The notes: generated by a model from the sequence alone, not told the origin. A stretch of DNA of 64,000 bases from Herbaspirillum sp. ASV7 (GCF_016429215.1 NZ_JAELUH010000002.1:62001-126000), one strand, 5' to 3'. Numbered from the stretch's first letter, positions 8,170-21,673 are shown. Made by a program: numbers and translations.

Positions 8170-8823
8170 ATGAGCAAGAAAGCCACTGCCGCCATCAAGG
8201 TCCTCATTGCCGATGACCACGCCATCGTGCGCGAAGGCCTGCGCCAGATCTGCGCCGGCAGCAAGGATCTGGTCGTGGCCGGCAATGCCGCCAATGGCCT
8301 GGAAGCGATCAAGCTGGCGCGCGAAGGCAATGGCGACGTCATGCTGCTCGACATCGTGCTGCCCGACCGCAACGGCATCGACATCCTCAAGCAGATCCGC
8401 AAGGAACAGCCGGCCTTGCCGGTGCTGATCCTGTCGGTCCATCGCGAAGACCAGTACGCCATCCGCGCCCTGAAGGCCGGCGCGGCCGGCTTCCTCAACA
8501 AGCAGGCGACCCCGACCGAATTGCTGGCGGCTATCCGCCAGGCTGCTTCCGGACGCAAGTACGTCAGCCCGTCGCTGGCCCAGGAGCTGGCCAACCAGAT
8601 CGGCTTCGATCATGAAACGCCCCTGCATGAGACCCTCTCCGACCGCGAGTACCAGACCATGATCATGATCGCCTCCGGCAAGACCGTCAGCGATATCGCG
8701 GCCGAACTACTGCTCTCGGTCAAGACCATCAGCATGTACCGCTCACGCGTGCTGACCAAGATGAAGATGCGCCATAACGCCGAATTGACCCACTATGCAC
8801 TCCGAAACCAACTGGTGGAATAA
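8170..8823 (+). CDS. NarL/FixJ-family response regulator
   Basis: 217 residues. The receiver domain has the acidic pair (IADDH), phosphoacceptor Asp61 in MLLDIVLPD and conserved Lys111 in FLNKQA. The C-terminal LuxR-type helix-turn-helix reads LSDREYQTMIMIASGKTVSDIA and VKTISMYRSRVLTKM. It lies just downstream of the soluble histidine kinase, which should phosphorylate it. The start at 8170 (MSKKATAAIKVLIADD) begins immediately before the receiver; the open frame extends upstream but overlaps the kinase gene. Targets are not evident. Confidence 0.93.
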   Translation: MSKKATAAIKVLIADDHAIVREGLRQICAGSKDLVVAGNAANGLEAIKLAREGNGDVMLLDIVLPDRNGIDILKQIRKEQPALPVLILSVHREDQYAIRALKAGAAGFLNKQATPTELLAAIRQAASGRKYVSPSLAQELANQIGFDHETPLHETLSDREYQTMIMIASGKTVSDIAAELLLSVKTISMYRSRVLTKMKMRHNAELTHYALRNQLVE

Positions 8824-8825
8824 AT

Positions 8826-8864
8826 GCCACATCAGCTCTGCATCGGCTGATGCGGGCTTTTTCT
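8826..8864 (+). terminator. Probable terminator after the response regulator
   Basis: CATCAGC (8830-8836) pairs with GCTGATG (8846-8852), followed by CGGGCTTTTTC. It is placed right after the stop codon of the response regulator. Confidence 0.6.
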
Positions 8865-9094
8865 CCCCCTATTAAAGGCATCCAAGGAAAATCCGCTGAC
8901 GTAAAATAAGTTGTCATTCTGTCGCGCCGTCCAGTAGCGGTGCGAACCGGCCCATCTCGCTCCGGGACAGCGATGTGGTCGACGCAGGCAAGCACGAGCC
9001 CGGTTGGCTCAAGCAAACCCGGCAATGCGCCGATACCGGTAAAGCAATTCCCTGTCGCATCAAGACGAACACACCAACAATACAGTCAGCCGGC

Positions 9095-10714
9095 ATGTCC
9101 AAGAAACCGTCCACGCTCACGCCCGTCGAGATCGCCCGCGAAGCCTTCCAGCGACTCGGGACCAGGCGCATTGCGCCCACTCCCGAGGCCTATCGCATCG
9201 CCTATGAAGAAATCCTGGGCGACCAGCCGGGACTGAGCGCGGACGCCCTGCTGGCCAACCTGGCCTCCAAGCTGGCCAAACAACCGGGCGAAAGCGGCCT
9301 GATCGGCACCCGCCTGGTGCGGGCCAAGGACAACGGCGACCTGGCCGAATTCGAACGCCATCTCAACGAACTGGTCGAGAAGAATTGGCAAAGCCGCCCT
9401 ATCGTACCGGTCGTACCGGTGGGCGAGCTCATGCCGGTCGACCTGGAACGCCAATTCATCCGCGACAGCAAAAAAGAAAAGATGCTGCGCGAGATGCTGG
9501 CGCGCATCCTGGTCTTCAACCTGCCGTCGCTGCTCTCCAACGCGCCCGAACTGGCGGGCGAGGCGCGCAACTGCGGCCAGGAAATCAAGACAGCCTTCTC
9601 GGAGCAGGCGATGAACGACATCATCGCCCGCGTCAAGCAACTGAGCTTCCAGATCGAGCTCAAGACCGACGACATGGCGCAGCAGCAGGAGCTGCTGATG
9701 CGCCTGTTCCAGTTGCTGCTGGAAAACATCAACGGCCTGCTGGAACAGGGGTCCTGGCTGTCCAGCCAGATCGAAACCGTGCAAAGCCTGATCGCCGGCC
9801 CCCTGAGCAGCACTTCGCTCTCGGACGCCACCAAGAACCTCAAGGAAGTGATCTACAAGCAGGGCCTGCTGAAGAACACCCTGTCCGAAGAGAAGGTGGT
9901 GGTCAAGAACATGATGCTGACCTTCGTGGACCGGCTCTCGGCCATGGTCTCCACCACCGACAACTACCAGCGCACGATACGCGGCTTCTCGCAGCAGATC
10001 AGCCAGGCCGGCAACATCAGCGACCTCAACAGCGTGCTGGGCGAGATCATGCGCGAGACGCAGAACGCCCAGGAAGAAGCCACCCGCTCGCGCGATGCCA
10101 TGGAAGATGCGCGCCAGGAAGTGGAAAAGGCCGAGGAGCGCATCCAGACGCTGGAGCAGCAGCTGGTGCAGATGGGCGAGCTGGTGCGCGAAGACCAGCT
10201 GACCGGCAGCCTGAACCGGCGCGGCATGGATGAATCGCTGGACCGCGAGATCACCAATGCACAGCGCCGCGAAACGCCGCTGTGCATCGCCCTGCTGGAC
10301 CTGGACGACTTCAAGCGCATCAACGATACCCACGGGCATGCTACCGGCGACGAGGTACTGGTGCACCTGGTCCAGGTGATCCGCGAGACCTTGCGCAAGC
10401 TGGATGTGATCGCCCGTTTCGGTGGCGAGGAATTCCTGGTGCTCATGCCCGAGACGGCTCCCCAGGATGCCGTGCAGATCATCACCCGGGTGCAGCGCGA
10501 GCTGACCAAGCGCATCTTCATGCATGAGAGCCAGCGCCTGCTGATCACCTTCAGCGCCGGCGTGGCCGTCTACTATCCTGGCGAAAGCCAGGCCGAGCTG
10601 TTGAAACGCGCCGACGTGGCCCTGTACCGGGCCAAGAACGCCGGCAAGAACCGCATCGTCTTTGCCGATCCGCCGGCCGCCGGTGTGCCGACCACGGCGC
10701 CCGAAGGCAACTGA
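9095..10714 (+). CDS. Diguanylate cyclase with coiled-coil N-terminal region (GGDEF)
   Basis: About 539 residues, making cyclic di-GMP. The C-terminal GGDEF domain has the signature GGEEF in ARFGGEEFLVLMPE and metal-binding LDLDDFKRINDTHGH. An allosteric inhibitory RxxD site (RKLD) sits exactly five residues before GGEEF, so product inhibition is likely. The N-terminal ~360 residues have no transmembrane helices. They are rich in helix-forming residues, with a long coiled coil just before the catalytic domain (QEEATRSRDAMEDARQEVEK). The start at 9095 (MSKKPSTLT) was chosen over 8975, which adds a non-conserved-looking leader. The input signal is unknown. Confidence 0.9.
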   Translation: MSKKPSTLTPVEIAREAFQRLGTRRIAPTPEAYRIAYEEILGDQPGLSADALLANLASKLAKQPGESGLIGTRLVRAKDNGDLAEFERHLNELVEKNWQSRPIVPVVPVGELMPVDLERQFIRDSKKEKMLREMLARILVFNLPSLLSNAPELAGEARNCGQEIKTAFSEQAMNDIIARVKQLSFQIELKTDDMAQQQELLMRLFQLLLENINGLLEQGSWLSSQIETVQSLIAGPLSSTSLSDATKNLKEVIYKQGLLKNTLSEEKVVVKNMMLTFVDRLSAMVSTTDNYQRTIRGFSQQISQAGNISDLNSVLGEIMRETQNAQEEATRSRDAMEDARQEVEKAEERIQTLEQQLVQMGELVREDQLTGSLNRRGMDESLDREITNAQRRETPLCIALLDLDDFKRINDTHGHATGDEVLVHLVQVIRETLRKLDVIARFGGEEFLVLMPETAPQDAVQIITRVQRELTKRIFMHESQRLLITFSAGVAVYYPGESQAELLKRADVALYRAKNAGKNRIVFADPPAAGVPTTAPEGN

Positions 10715-11299
10715 TCAGCCGCGCCAGCGGCGCCAGCCGGCGACGGCCATCACCACGAACAAGGCATAGAGCATAGCCGTCAAGGCCAGGTGCTTGTAGA
10801 CGTACAGACCCACGTAGAGCACATCCACGGCGATCCAGACCAGCCAGTTCTCGCGCTTCTTGCGCGAGAGCAGGAACTGCCCGACCAGGCTGCCGGCGGT
10901 CAGGAAGGCATCCATGTGCGGCACATCGGTATCGGTGAAACGCTGCAGGAACCAGGACAACAGCCCCCATCCCACCAGCCAGGCGCCCAGCATCATGGCC
11001 CAGCCCCGGCGCGCCAGTGTGGAAACCTGCAAGGGACGATGCTGTTCACCGCCGCGCAGCCACTGGTACCAGCCCCAGATGGACACCGCCACGAAGACGA
11101 ACTGCAAACCGGCATCGCCATACAGACGGGCATCGGCGAAGACGGCCGCATACAGCAGCGAAGAGGTGATCGAAAACAGCCAGGCCCAATGATTCTGGCG
11201 GATGTTGAGCCAGACGGTGAGCACTGCCAGCAGGAAGGAAACCAGTTCCAGCGGCGTGGTGGACAGGCCGAACAGCGTCAGCGGGGTATCAGGACTCAT
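10715..11299 (-). CDS. pnuC: PnuC-type nicotinamide riboside transporter
   Basis: 194-residue integral membrane protein with about seven hydrophobic segments. PnuC-like features include SFLLAVLTVWLNIRQNHWAW near the N-terminus, WGWYQWLRGG in the middle and SRKKRENWLVWIAVDVLYVGLY near the C-terminus. PnuC proteins import nicotinamide riboside by facilitated diffusion; close relatives carry thiamine or riboflavin, so substrate is a family-level inference. The stop directly abuts the stop of the convergent diguanylate cyclase gene. No NAD salvage kinase gene is adjacent. Confidence 0.85.
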   Translation of the reverse strand: MSPDTPLTLFGLSTTPLELVSFLLAVLTVWLNIRQNHWAWLFSITSSLLYAAVFADARLYGDAGLQFVFVAVSIWGWYQWLRGGEQHRPLQVSTLARRGWAMMLGAWLVGWGLLSWFLQRFTDTDVPHMDAFLTAGSLVGQFLLSRKKRENWLVWIAVDVLYVGLYVYKHLALTAMLYALFVVMAVAGWRRWRG

Positions 11300-11341
11300 G
11301 CAGCCGGAAACAAGGATTCTGTGACAGGAAAGATCAGGCCA

Positions 11342-11728
11342 TCAACGCTCGGCGACACGACTGGCCGGCGCCACGGCGGGCACGGAAACGCTGTTGGGCT
11401 GCCCCGAACCGGGCATGTAGGGATTGGGATTGAGTGCAGAGGCAGGTTTGCCGGAACTGCCATCGAGCAGCTGGATGAAGATCTCGTTCTGCTTGATCAT
11501 GCCCAGCTCGAAGCGCGCACGTTCTTCGACGGCGCCCTTGGATTGCTTCAGGTCGTCCACTTCGGAGGCGAGCTTGGCGTTGCGCTCTTTGAGTTCGTCG
11601 TTTTTCTTGTGCGCCTGCTGGACCTGACGGTCGAGCTCCCAGACCTTGAACCAGCCGCCCTTGCCCAGCCAAAGCGGATACTGGATCAGCACCAGCAGGA
11701 AGGACAGGCAAAGGATGATCAGGCGCAT
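11342..11728 (-). CDS. ftsB: Cell division protein FtsB
   Basis: 128 residues. A single N-terminal transmembrane helix ([19 protein letters not shown]) is followed by the typical [16 protein letters not shown] segment and a coiled coil ([22 protein letters not shown]). The [16 protein letters not shown] motif is the FtsL/FtsQ-contacting part. FtsB joins FtsL and FtsQ in the divisome and activates septal synthesis. The C-terminal ~35 residues are Pro/Ser/Asn-rich and probably disordered. It follows eno, the common betaproteobacterial order, and may be co-transcribed with it. Confidence 0.93.
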   Translation of the reverse strand: MRLIILCLSFLLVLIQYPLWLGKGGWFKVWELDRQVQQAHKKNDELKERNAKLASEVDDLKQSKGAVEERARFELGMIKQNEIFIQLLDGSSGKPASALNPNPYMPGSGQPNSVSVPAVAPASRVAER

Positions 11729-11786
11729 AGCCGGGAGCTCTCGTTGCGGCGCCTCTCCTGCAGGAGGAGCAGGCGCCGCGGGCTTC

Positions 11787-13070
<1,284 letters not shown>

Positions 13071-13154
13071 TCACATCTCCATCGAGGTTTTAAAAATTGT
13101 TGGCGGGTACGGGCCCGGTGGCCGGGGCATCAGTGCAGACCGATGCGCCCATGA

Positions 13155-13184
13155 TGAAACGGCCGCCGGGCGGCAGCCGTTTCA
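13155..13184 (-). other. Stem-loop between kdsA and eno
   Basis: TGAAACGGC pairs with GCCGTTTCA around a GC-rich inner stem, 10 bases past the kdsA stop. No U-tract follows on the minus strand. It may stabilise or partially terminate the pyrG-kdsA transcript before eno. Confidence 0.45.
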
Positions 13185-13193
13185 TGCACGTGC

Positions 13194-15759
<2,566 letters not shown>

Positions 15760-15909
15760 CCCCAAAATGCGCTCGTTTTTTAAGCCTTGCGCGATAAGTG
15801 TCTCGCCTTGGCGAAACTTGCAGGAAGAAAACACCTGCGAAACACCTGCGCCAGGGCCGTCACTCTTGACCAGCCGCAAACTGTTTAGTTCTTCACAACG
15901 CGCCTCTGG

Positions 15910-16722
15910 CTAGCCGACCGCCCTGCCCTGCAACAGCTCGCCTATCATCTGGTGGGTAGCCTGGGCCGCCGCCACCGGACTTTCCATGGGGAACAGATGG
16001 CCGCCAGGAATCTGCCGGAAATACGGACCGACCAGGCGTCGGGTAGCGTCCAGCCCGGCCAGGCGGCACTCGACCGAATCGGTGCCGCCCACGAAACCGA
16101 CCGGTACCGGATAGGACTGCCGCACCAACCGCCCCAGGTGATGGGGAATGGTGCGATAGACGGCGGTCTCGGTCTCCCGCGAAAAGCGCAGGCGCACGCC
16201 GCCACCGACGCCGGGCACCAGGCCGTGCTGCACGTAATCGCGCAAGACCTGCTGCGGCCACGCGGCAAAGAGCGTCTTGGCAGCGTAATGCCGGTAGGCC
16301 GCCTCCTGGTCGGGCCAGTGGTCACGGCGGCGAGCCGAGGTCACCGACGGCGAATAGCGGCTCTCGAATCTGAAGAACTTCGACAGCCGCAAGACATGGG
16401 CGCGCCAGCCGGCCACGATGGGTGAATCCAGCAGCACCACGCAGCGCACCAGCTCGGGACGCCGGCGCGCGGCCATCAGCGAGAGGATGCCTCCCATGGA
16501 ATGGCCGACCAGGATCACCGGCTCGCTATAACGCTGCTCGATTTCCTCGCGCAGTTCGCGTGCCAGCTTGCGCCAGCCATCGTCGACCGGGAAGCGCGGA
16601 TTGTGGGCATGGACCGGCAAGGCGCGCACGTCGTAGTGCTGGCGCAATTGCTCGAAGAAGACGCCGTAGGTGCCCGCCGGATAACTGTTGGCATGGGCGA
16701 AGTGCAGGATGGGAAGACTCAT
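15910..16722 (-). CDS. Alpha/beta hydrolase
   Basis: About 270 residues with a classical alpha/beta hydrolase layout. The oxyanion region is near FAHANSYPAGTY, the nucleophile elbow is GHSMGG (VILVGHSMGGILSLMAARR), and the conserved histidine is near the end (IPGGHLFPMESP). No signal peptide, so cytoplasmic. The start at 16722 (MSLPILHFAHANS) was preferred over 16755, whose extra 11 residues look random. Substrate unknown; the cap segment is rich in Arg and Tyr. It is not obviously linked to pyrG or comEC on either side. Confidence 0.82.
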   Translation of the reverse strand: MSLPILHFAHANSYPAGTYGVFFEQLRQHYDVRALPVHAHNPRFPVDDGWRKLARELREEIEQRYSEPVILVGHSMGGILSLMAARRRPELVRCVVLLDSPIVAGWRAHVLRLSKFFRFESRYSPSVTSARRRDHWPDQEAAYRHYAAKTLFAAWPQQVLRDYVQHGLVPGVGGGVRLRFSRETETAVYRTIPHHLGRLVRQSYPVPVGFVGGTDSVECRLAGLDATRRLVGPYFRQIPGGHLFPMESPVAAAQATHQMIGELLQGRAVG

Positions 16723-16827
16723 GAAGCGACTCGCGGGACTCGATGGCGGCAGCATAGCAAACCCGCACCCACCGCGAGCGTGCTATTTTCCCGCATCGCG
16801 AAATGCAGGCGGGAAGCGCTGCCCGGC

Positions 16828-19317
16828 TCAGCGACCGTACCAGTAGCGCGCGTGTTCCTTGCGGTATTGCTCGGTCTGCAATTGGTCGCCCAGCGTCATG
16901 GTCAGCGCGCCCGATTCGTCGGTGCGCAGGGCGCGGATGCCCAGGCGCTGGTAGCGCGCCAGCACCTCCGGCTTGGGATGATTGAAGCGGTTGCGATAGC
17001 CGACCTGGAACACCGCCAGCTCCGGATGCACGGCCCGCAGGAAGGGTTCGGTGGAGGAGGTACCACTGCCATGATGCGGCGCCAGCAGGACGGTTGCGGG
17101 CAGGCGCTCGGCCATCGGGCCATTGACCAGTTCATCCTCCTGCACGGCCTCGATGTCGCCCGCCAGCAGCAGCGACTGGCGGCCGATCTGCACCTTCAGC
17201 ACGCAACTGCGCGCATTGGGACGCCATTTATCGCTTTCATAGCTCTCCGCGCTCGGATGCAGCATGGTGAAGCCGATGCCGTCCCAGTTCCACGACTGTC
17301 CGGCCTCGCAGCGCTGATGCAGGGGCGCGACCTTGAGGATGGGGCTGGTGGGCGCCAGCGACGAGTAGACGCTATCGACCGCGATGTTCTTGAAGATCGA
17401 CACGGCACCGCCCGAATGGTCGTTGTCATTGTGCGAGATCACGACCCGGTCCAGATGATCGATGCCGCGCGCGCGCAGGTAAGGCAGGATGACCCGGGTC
17501 GCACCGTCGGATTCTGCCGTGTAGTACGGCCCGGTGTCATAGAGCAGGCGGTGACCCGGCGTTTCCACCAGCACCGCCATGCCCTGGCCGACATCGAAGG
17601 CCGTCACGCGCATGCTGCCTTCGCCCGGGCCCTGCGGCACATTGAGCAACAGGGGCAGCCAGCCGAACAGGCCCAGCCAGCGCGCCGGCCAACCACGCGG
17701 CGCCAGCAGCAGCACGGTGCCGCCCAGCGCCAGCACAAACATCCACCAGCTCGGCCGGGGTGTCTCCCAGACGGCCCAGGGCATGGCATCGAGCACCCGC
17801 AGGAAATCGGCCAGCCAGACCAGCAGCCCATGCGGCAACTGCAGCACGAACTGCGCCACCGCCGTCGGCAGCAGGCTGCCCAGCAGCGCCAGCGGCGTGA
17901 TCACCAGCGATACCAGCGGAATGGCGATGGCATTGGCAATGGGGCTCACCAGCGAATACTGCCCGAACAGCAGCACCGTCAGCGGCACCAGCCCTAGCGT
18001 GACGATGTACTGGGCATGGGCGGCCTGCCTGAGCTGCTGCACCAGCGCCGGCCACCAGTGCTTGCGCGATGCCGCAGAGGCCATGGCATGGCGCGGCTGC
18101 ATGCGCCCCACGGTGCCATACAACAGCAAACCCACCGCCCCGAAGGAGAGCCAGAAACCCGGCCACAGCAAGGACCAGGGGTCGGCCAGCAGGACCAGCC
18201 CCAGCGCCAGGCACAGCACCACCGACACCCGCACGACACGCCCGCGCCAGAACGCGACGCCGACCACCACCAGCATGTAGAGAGTGCGCTGCGCCGGCAC
18301 ACCAAAGCCCGCCAGCAGGACATAGAGCAGCGCCGTCGCCATCCCTGCCAGCACGGCCACCTTCTGGGCCGGCATGCGCAGCGGCAACTGCGCATCGGTG
18401 AAGAAGGACCGCCGCCACAGCCAGCTCGCCAGGCCGCCGAACAAGGCCGCCAGCATGGTGATATGCAAACCGGAGATGGCCATCAGGTGGCCGATGCCGG
18501 TACGGTTGAAGATACTCCAGTCGGACTGGCTGATACCCCGTTGGTCCCCCATGACCAGGGCGGCGATCACGCCGGCATACTGTTCGCCCGGCAAGGCCGC
18601 GTAGATACGGTCGCGCAACCAGCCGCGTGCGGCGTCGATGACATGGCCCGGCGTCCAGACGAATTCGTCGAGACGCCGGTTGATGGCCGTGACCGGCGCG
18701 CCAGCCGGTGCCGGCGCCCCCACCACATAGCCGGTGGCGCGCACGTCGTCCTGTAGCAGCCACACTTCATAGTCGAAACCACCGGGATTTGCATTGCCAT
18801 GCGGACGCTTGAGGCGCACCTTCAGGCGCCAGCGCTCGCCAGGACGCACGTCAGGTACCGCCATGCGCGCCGGCGCGGCCGCTTCACCATCTTCCACCGG
18901 CATCTGGTAACGCTGGTTGCCGTACCAGGCCAGCGCCAGGCGCGGCGGCACGGGGGGCTTGACCGCTCCCTGCATGACCACCTGCTCGACCTCGAAGCGC
19001 ATGCGCAACCCTTGCTCGGTATGGTCAGGCAGGTCGGCGACGGTACCGATGACGGTGATGTCCTGCCCCTCCCAAGCGGCAGGCAACTCCTGATCCAGAT
19101 AGTAGAGCGCAAACGAGGCGGCCCACAGGAAGCCCAGCCAGGCGCCACAGGTCAGCAACAAGGGCAGGCGCAGGAAAGGTTGCCAGAACTTCCAGGCGGT
19201 AAAGGCCAGCAAGGCCGCCATCACCCCGCCCACTGCATACCACTCCACGCCGGGCAACTGCCCTTGGAACTGGAGCAGGCCGACACCGATGGCAAAGCCG
19301 ATGATCAGGGCGCGCAT
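16828..19317 (-). CDS. comEC: DNA uptake channel ComEC/Rec2
   Basis: 829 residues, normal for the family. The N-terminus has hydrophobic helices and an OB-like DUF4131 region. The central Competence domain has many transmembrane helices (MAISGLHITMLAALFGGLASWLW). The C-terminal metallo-beta-lactamase-like domain contains ISHNDNDHSGG and LLAPHHGSGTSSTEPF. ComEC carries single-stranded DNA across the inner membrane during natural transformation. Its start codon overlaps the stop of the upstream TatD gene by one base (TGATG), so the two are probably co-translated. An intact comEC suggests, but does not prove, competence. Confidence 0.95.
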   Translation of the reverse strand: MRALIIGFAIGVGLLQFQGQLPGVEWYAVGGVMAALLAFTAWKFWQPFLRLPLLLTCGAWLGFLWAASFALYYLDQELPAAWEGQDITVIGTVADLPDHTEQGLRMRFEVEQVVMQGAVKPPVPPRLALAWYGNQRYQMPVEDGEAAAPARMAVPDVRPGERWRLKVRLKRPHGNANPGGFDYEVWLLQDDVRATGYVVGAPAPAGAPVTAINRRLDEFVWTPGHVIDAARGWLRDRIYAALPGEQYAGVIAALVMGDQRGISQSDWSIFNRTGIGHLMAISGLHITMLAALFGGLASWLWRRSFFTDAQLPLRMPAQKVAVLAGMATALLYVLLAGFGVPAQRTLYMLVVVGVAFWRGRVVRVSVVLCLALGLVLLADPWSLLWPGFWLSFGAVGLLLYGTVGRMQPRHAMASAASRKHWWPALVQQLRQAAHAQYIVTLGLVPLTVLLFGQYSLVSPIANAIAIPLVSLVITPLALLGSLLPTAVAQFVLQLPHGLLVWLADFLRVLDAMPWAVWETPRPSWWMFVLALGGTVLLLAPRGWPARWLGLFGWLPLLLNVPQGPGEGSMRVTAFDVGQGMAVLVETPGHRLLYDTGPYYTAESDGATRVILPYLRARGIDHLDRVVISHNDNDHSGGAVSIFKNIAVDSVYSSLAPTSPILKVAPLHQRCEAGQSWNWDGIGFTMLHPSAESYESDKWRPNARSCVLKVQIGRQSLLLAGDIEAVQEDELVNGPMAERLPATVLLAPHHGSGTSSTEPFLRAVHPELAVFQVGYRNRFNHPKPEVLARYQRLGIRALRTDESGALTMTLGDQLQTEQYRKEHARYWYGR

Positions 19318-20123
19318 CAGAGCCCCACTCCCGAAGTGGCCAACCGTGGCAGCGCGGCGCGGGCGTTGGCGCTGGTGGCGGCGGCGATCTCCTGTAACGC
19401 CAGGCTGCGCAAGCCGGCCAGCACCTCGCCGATGCGCGGGATCTGGTCGGGCGTGTTGATGTCGGGGTGACGCCAGGCCGGCGAGATATCCGGCGCGTCC
19501 GTCTCCAGCACGATGGACGAGAGTGGCAGTTCAGCCGCCAGGCGACGGATCTGCAGCGAGCGCGGGAAGGTCATGGCGCCGCCAAAGCCCAGGTGCAAGC
19601 CCAGTTCGATGAAGGTCTGGGCTTGCTGGAAGCTGCCATTGAAGGCATGGGCGATGCCCCCCGGCACGCGGATGCGACGCAGGTGCTTGAGGATGATGTC
19701 CTGGGAGCGGCGCACATGCAGCAGCACCGGCAAGTCGAACTCGCGGGCCAGTTTGAGCTGCTCGGCGAAGAAGAATTCCTGCTTCTCGCGCAGCGGCGCT
19801 TCCTTCAGGGCCGGCACGAAGAAGTCCAGGCCGATCTCGCCGATGCCCACAAACAGGGGATCGGCCATTGCCGAGCCGACCGCCGCGCGCAGGACGGCCA
19901 GGTCAGCCTCGCTGGCCGTAGGCACATACAGGGGGTGGATGCCCAGCGCATAGACGGCATTGCCGACCCGGTGTGCCAGTTGCGCCACTTCAGCAAAATT
20001 GACGCGCGCCACCGCCGGGATGACGATGACCCGCACGCCCGCCTGCGCCGCCTCATCGGCAAGACTGGCAGAACGGTCGCCGAATTCTCCGGCATCGAGA
20101 TGACAGTGTGTATCGACCCACAT
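19317..20123 (-). CDS. TatD-family metal-dependent DNase
   Basis: About 268 residues. The metal-binding signature DTHCHLD is at residues 3-9, followed by IGEIGLDFFVP, LLHVRRSQD and a late ETDAPDISPAWRHPD with catalytic acidic residues. TatD-type enzymes are 3'-5' exonucleases or deacylases linked to DNA repair and quality control. The start at 20123 (MWVDTHCHLD) puts the HxH motif at the extreme N-terminus as usual; 20165 would add 14 unlikely residues. Its overlap with comEC suggests a joint transcript. Whether it is the TatD orthologue or the YcfH/YjjV type is not decided. Confidence 0.9.
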   Translation of the reverse strand: MWVDTHCHLDAGEFGDRSASLADEAAQAGVRVIVIPAVARVNFAEVAQLAHRVGNAVYALGIHPLYVPTASEADLAVLRAAVGSAMADPLFVGIGEIGLDFFVPALKEAPLREKQEFFFAEQLKLAREFDLPVLLHVRRSQDIILKHLRRIRVPGGIAHAFNGSFQQAQTFIELGLHLGFGGAMTFPRSLQIRRLAAELPLSSIVLETDAPDISPAWRHPDINTPDQIPRIGEVLAGLRSLALQEIAAATSANARAALPRLATSGVGL

Positions 20124-20367
20124 GTGCTGGCTGGTATGGCGAAAAACGGAAGACCGGATCATCACAGCGCCGGTTCCGGATGACGACGCGCGCTGCGGGG
20201 GCCCTACCCTGGTTCAGCCTGGCATGCTTCCCCCGAAGCGACTTGTTTTTTTGTACAGCTTTTGGACAGCATATCCGGTTTGGGCCGGATTCGAACGTGG
20301 CAGTTTACAGTCTAACCGGCCCTTGCAACTATTAACAAACGTAAAGATTGCCATGACACCGCCCAAA

Positions 20368-20395
20368 AAAAAGGACGCATGTCATGCGTCCTTTT
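20368..20395 (-). terminator. Terminator of argE
   Basis: GGACGCAT, loop GTC, ATGCGTCC, flanked by A and T runs on both sides. It lies just past the argE stop and gives a U-tract on the minus strand. Confidence 0.88.
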
Positions 20396-20417
20396 TCGTG
20401 ATGGCCTGAACCGGGAC

Positions 20418-21590
20418 TCAGGCGGCTTGCAGCGACTTGCCCAGCTTGCGCAGGAACTGCTCGCAACGTTCCATCTGCGCCAACGTCACGAACTCGTTGG
20501 GCTTGTGGGCGTTGCCGATGTCGCCAGGACCGCAGACGATGGTGGGGATGCCGATCTGCTGGAACAGGCCAGCCTCGGTGCCATAGGCCACCTTGCGGGT
20601 CTCGCGATCCCCCGTGAGGGCCCGCACCAGCTCGGTGATGGCGGCCTGCTCGACCGCCTCCAGCGCCGGGCTGCCGGTAAAGTTGTCGATCTCGATGCGG
20701 GCCTCGGGGAATTCGCTGCGCATCTTCGGCAACAAGACCTCGGCGATGTACCTGTCGATCTGCGACTGGATATCGGCCACGCTCATGCCCGGCAGGTTAC
20801 GGAACTCATAGGTGAATTCGCACAGCTCGGGGATGGTGTTGACCGCGATGCCGCCACGGATCTGGTTGGTGGTCATGGTGCTGAAGGGCACGTCGAAGAA
20901 CTGGTCGTAGGGGCCATTGGCCTTGTAGCCGTCGGCAAAATCGCGGATGGCGCAGATCAGGCGGGCGGCGTGCTCGATGGCATTGCATCCCTGCGGGGTC
21001 AGCGAGGAGTGGGCCGACTTGCCGTGCACCTTGCAGGCGAACACGTTGATGCCCTTGTGTGCCACCACGACGTTCATGCTGGTGGGCTCGCCCACCACGC
21101 AGCCATCGACCTTGATGCCACGCTTGACGATCTCTTCCAGCATCACCGGCGCGCCGATGCAGCCGATTTCCTCGTCATAGGAAAACGCCAGGTGAATCGG
21201 CTTGGCGCGCGGCATGGCCAGGAATTCCGGCACCAGGGCCAGCGAGGTGGCGATGAAGCCCTTCATGTCGCAGCTGCCGCGGGCATAGAGCGCACCGTCT
21301 TTTTCGGTCAGCTTGAAGGGATCGGTATCCCATTTCTGCCCGTCCACCGGCACCACGTCGGTGTGACCGGAGAGCACGATGCCGCCTTCGGTGCTGCCCG
21401 CATTGGGGCCGGCGGTGGCCGGCAGCGTGGCGAACAGGTTGGCCTTGGTCTTGTCCTTGTTATGGGCGAGCCAGGAGGAGATGCCCTGCTTTTCCAGGCT
21501 GTCACGCACGGTGGTGATCAGTTCCAGGTTGGAATTGCGGCTGGTGGTATCGAAGGCGACCAGGGTCTCTAGCCATTGGCGGGTGTTCAT
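20418..21590 (-). CDS. argE: Acetylornithine deacetylase
   Basis: 390 residues, M20 metallopeptidase family. Hydrolyses N-acetylornithine to ornithine in arginine synthesis. Motifs: SGHTDVVPVDGQKW (zinc-binding histidine and catalytic Asp), ARGSCDMKGFIA with the bridging Asp, SYDEEIGCIGAP with the catalytic Glu pair, and CGPGDIGNAHKPNEFV near the end. The length and the ArgE-like run MNTRQWLETLVAFDTTSRNS favour ArgE over DapE or a generic peptidase. It ends at a strong terminator. argC lies elsewhere in this window, so arginine genes are scattered. Confidence 0.92.
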   Translation of the reverse strand: MNTRQWLETLVAFDTTSRNSNLELITTVRDSLEKQGISSWLAHNKDKTKANLFATLPATAGPNAGSTEGGIVLSGHTDVVPVDGQKWDTDPFKLTEKDGALYARGSCDMKGFIATSLALVPEFLAMPRAKPIHLAFSYDEEIGCIGAPVMLEEIVKRGIKVDGCVVGEPTSMNVVVAHKGINVFACKVHGKSAHSSLTPQGCNAIEHAARLICAIRDFADGYKANGPYDQFFDVPFSTMTTNQIRGGIAVNTIPELCEFTYEFRNLPGMSVADIQSQIDRYIAEVLLPKMRSEFPEARIEIDNFTGSPALEAVEQAAITELVRALTGDRETRKVAYGTEAGLFQQIGIPTIVCGPGDIGNAHKPNEFVTLAQMERCEQFLRKLGKSLQAA

Positions 21591-21673
21591 GTTCTCGTAC
21601 TCCGTAGTTCAAAGGCACGCCGCCGTCCCTTCTGGAGACGGCGGCGGAAAACTGCAAGCTTACCCGGATTGCG

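Noticed and set aside
9086-10525. 479-codon frame opposite the diguanylate cyclase
   Set aside because: The GGDEF gene is clear; the antisense product is repetitive Leu/His/Gln and implausible.
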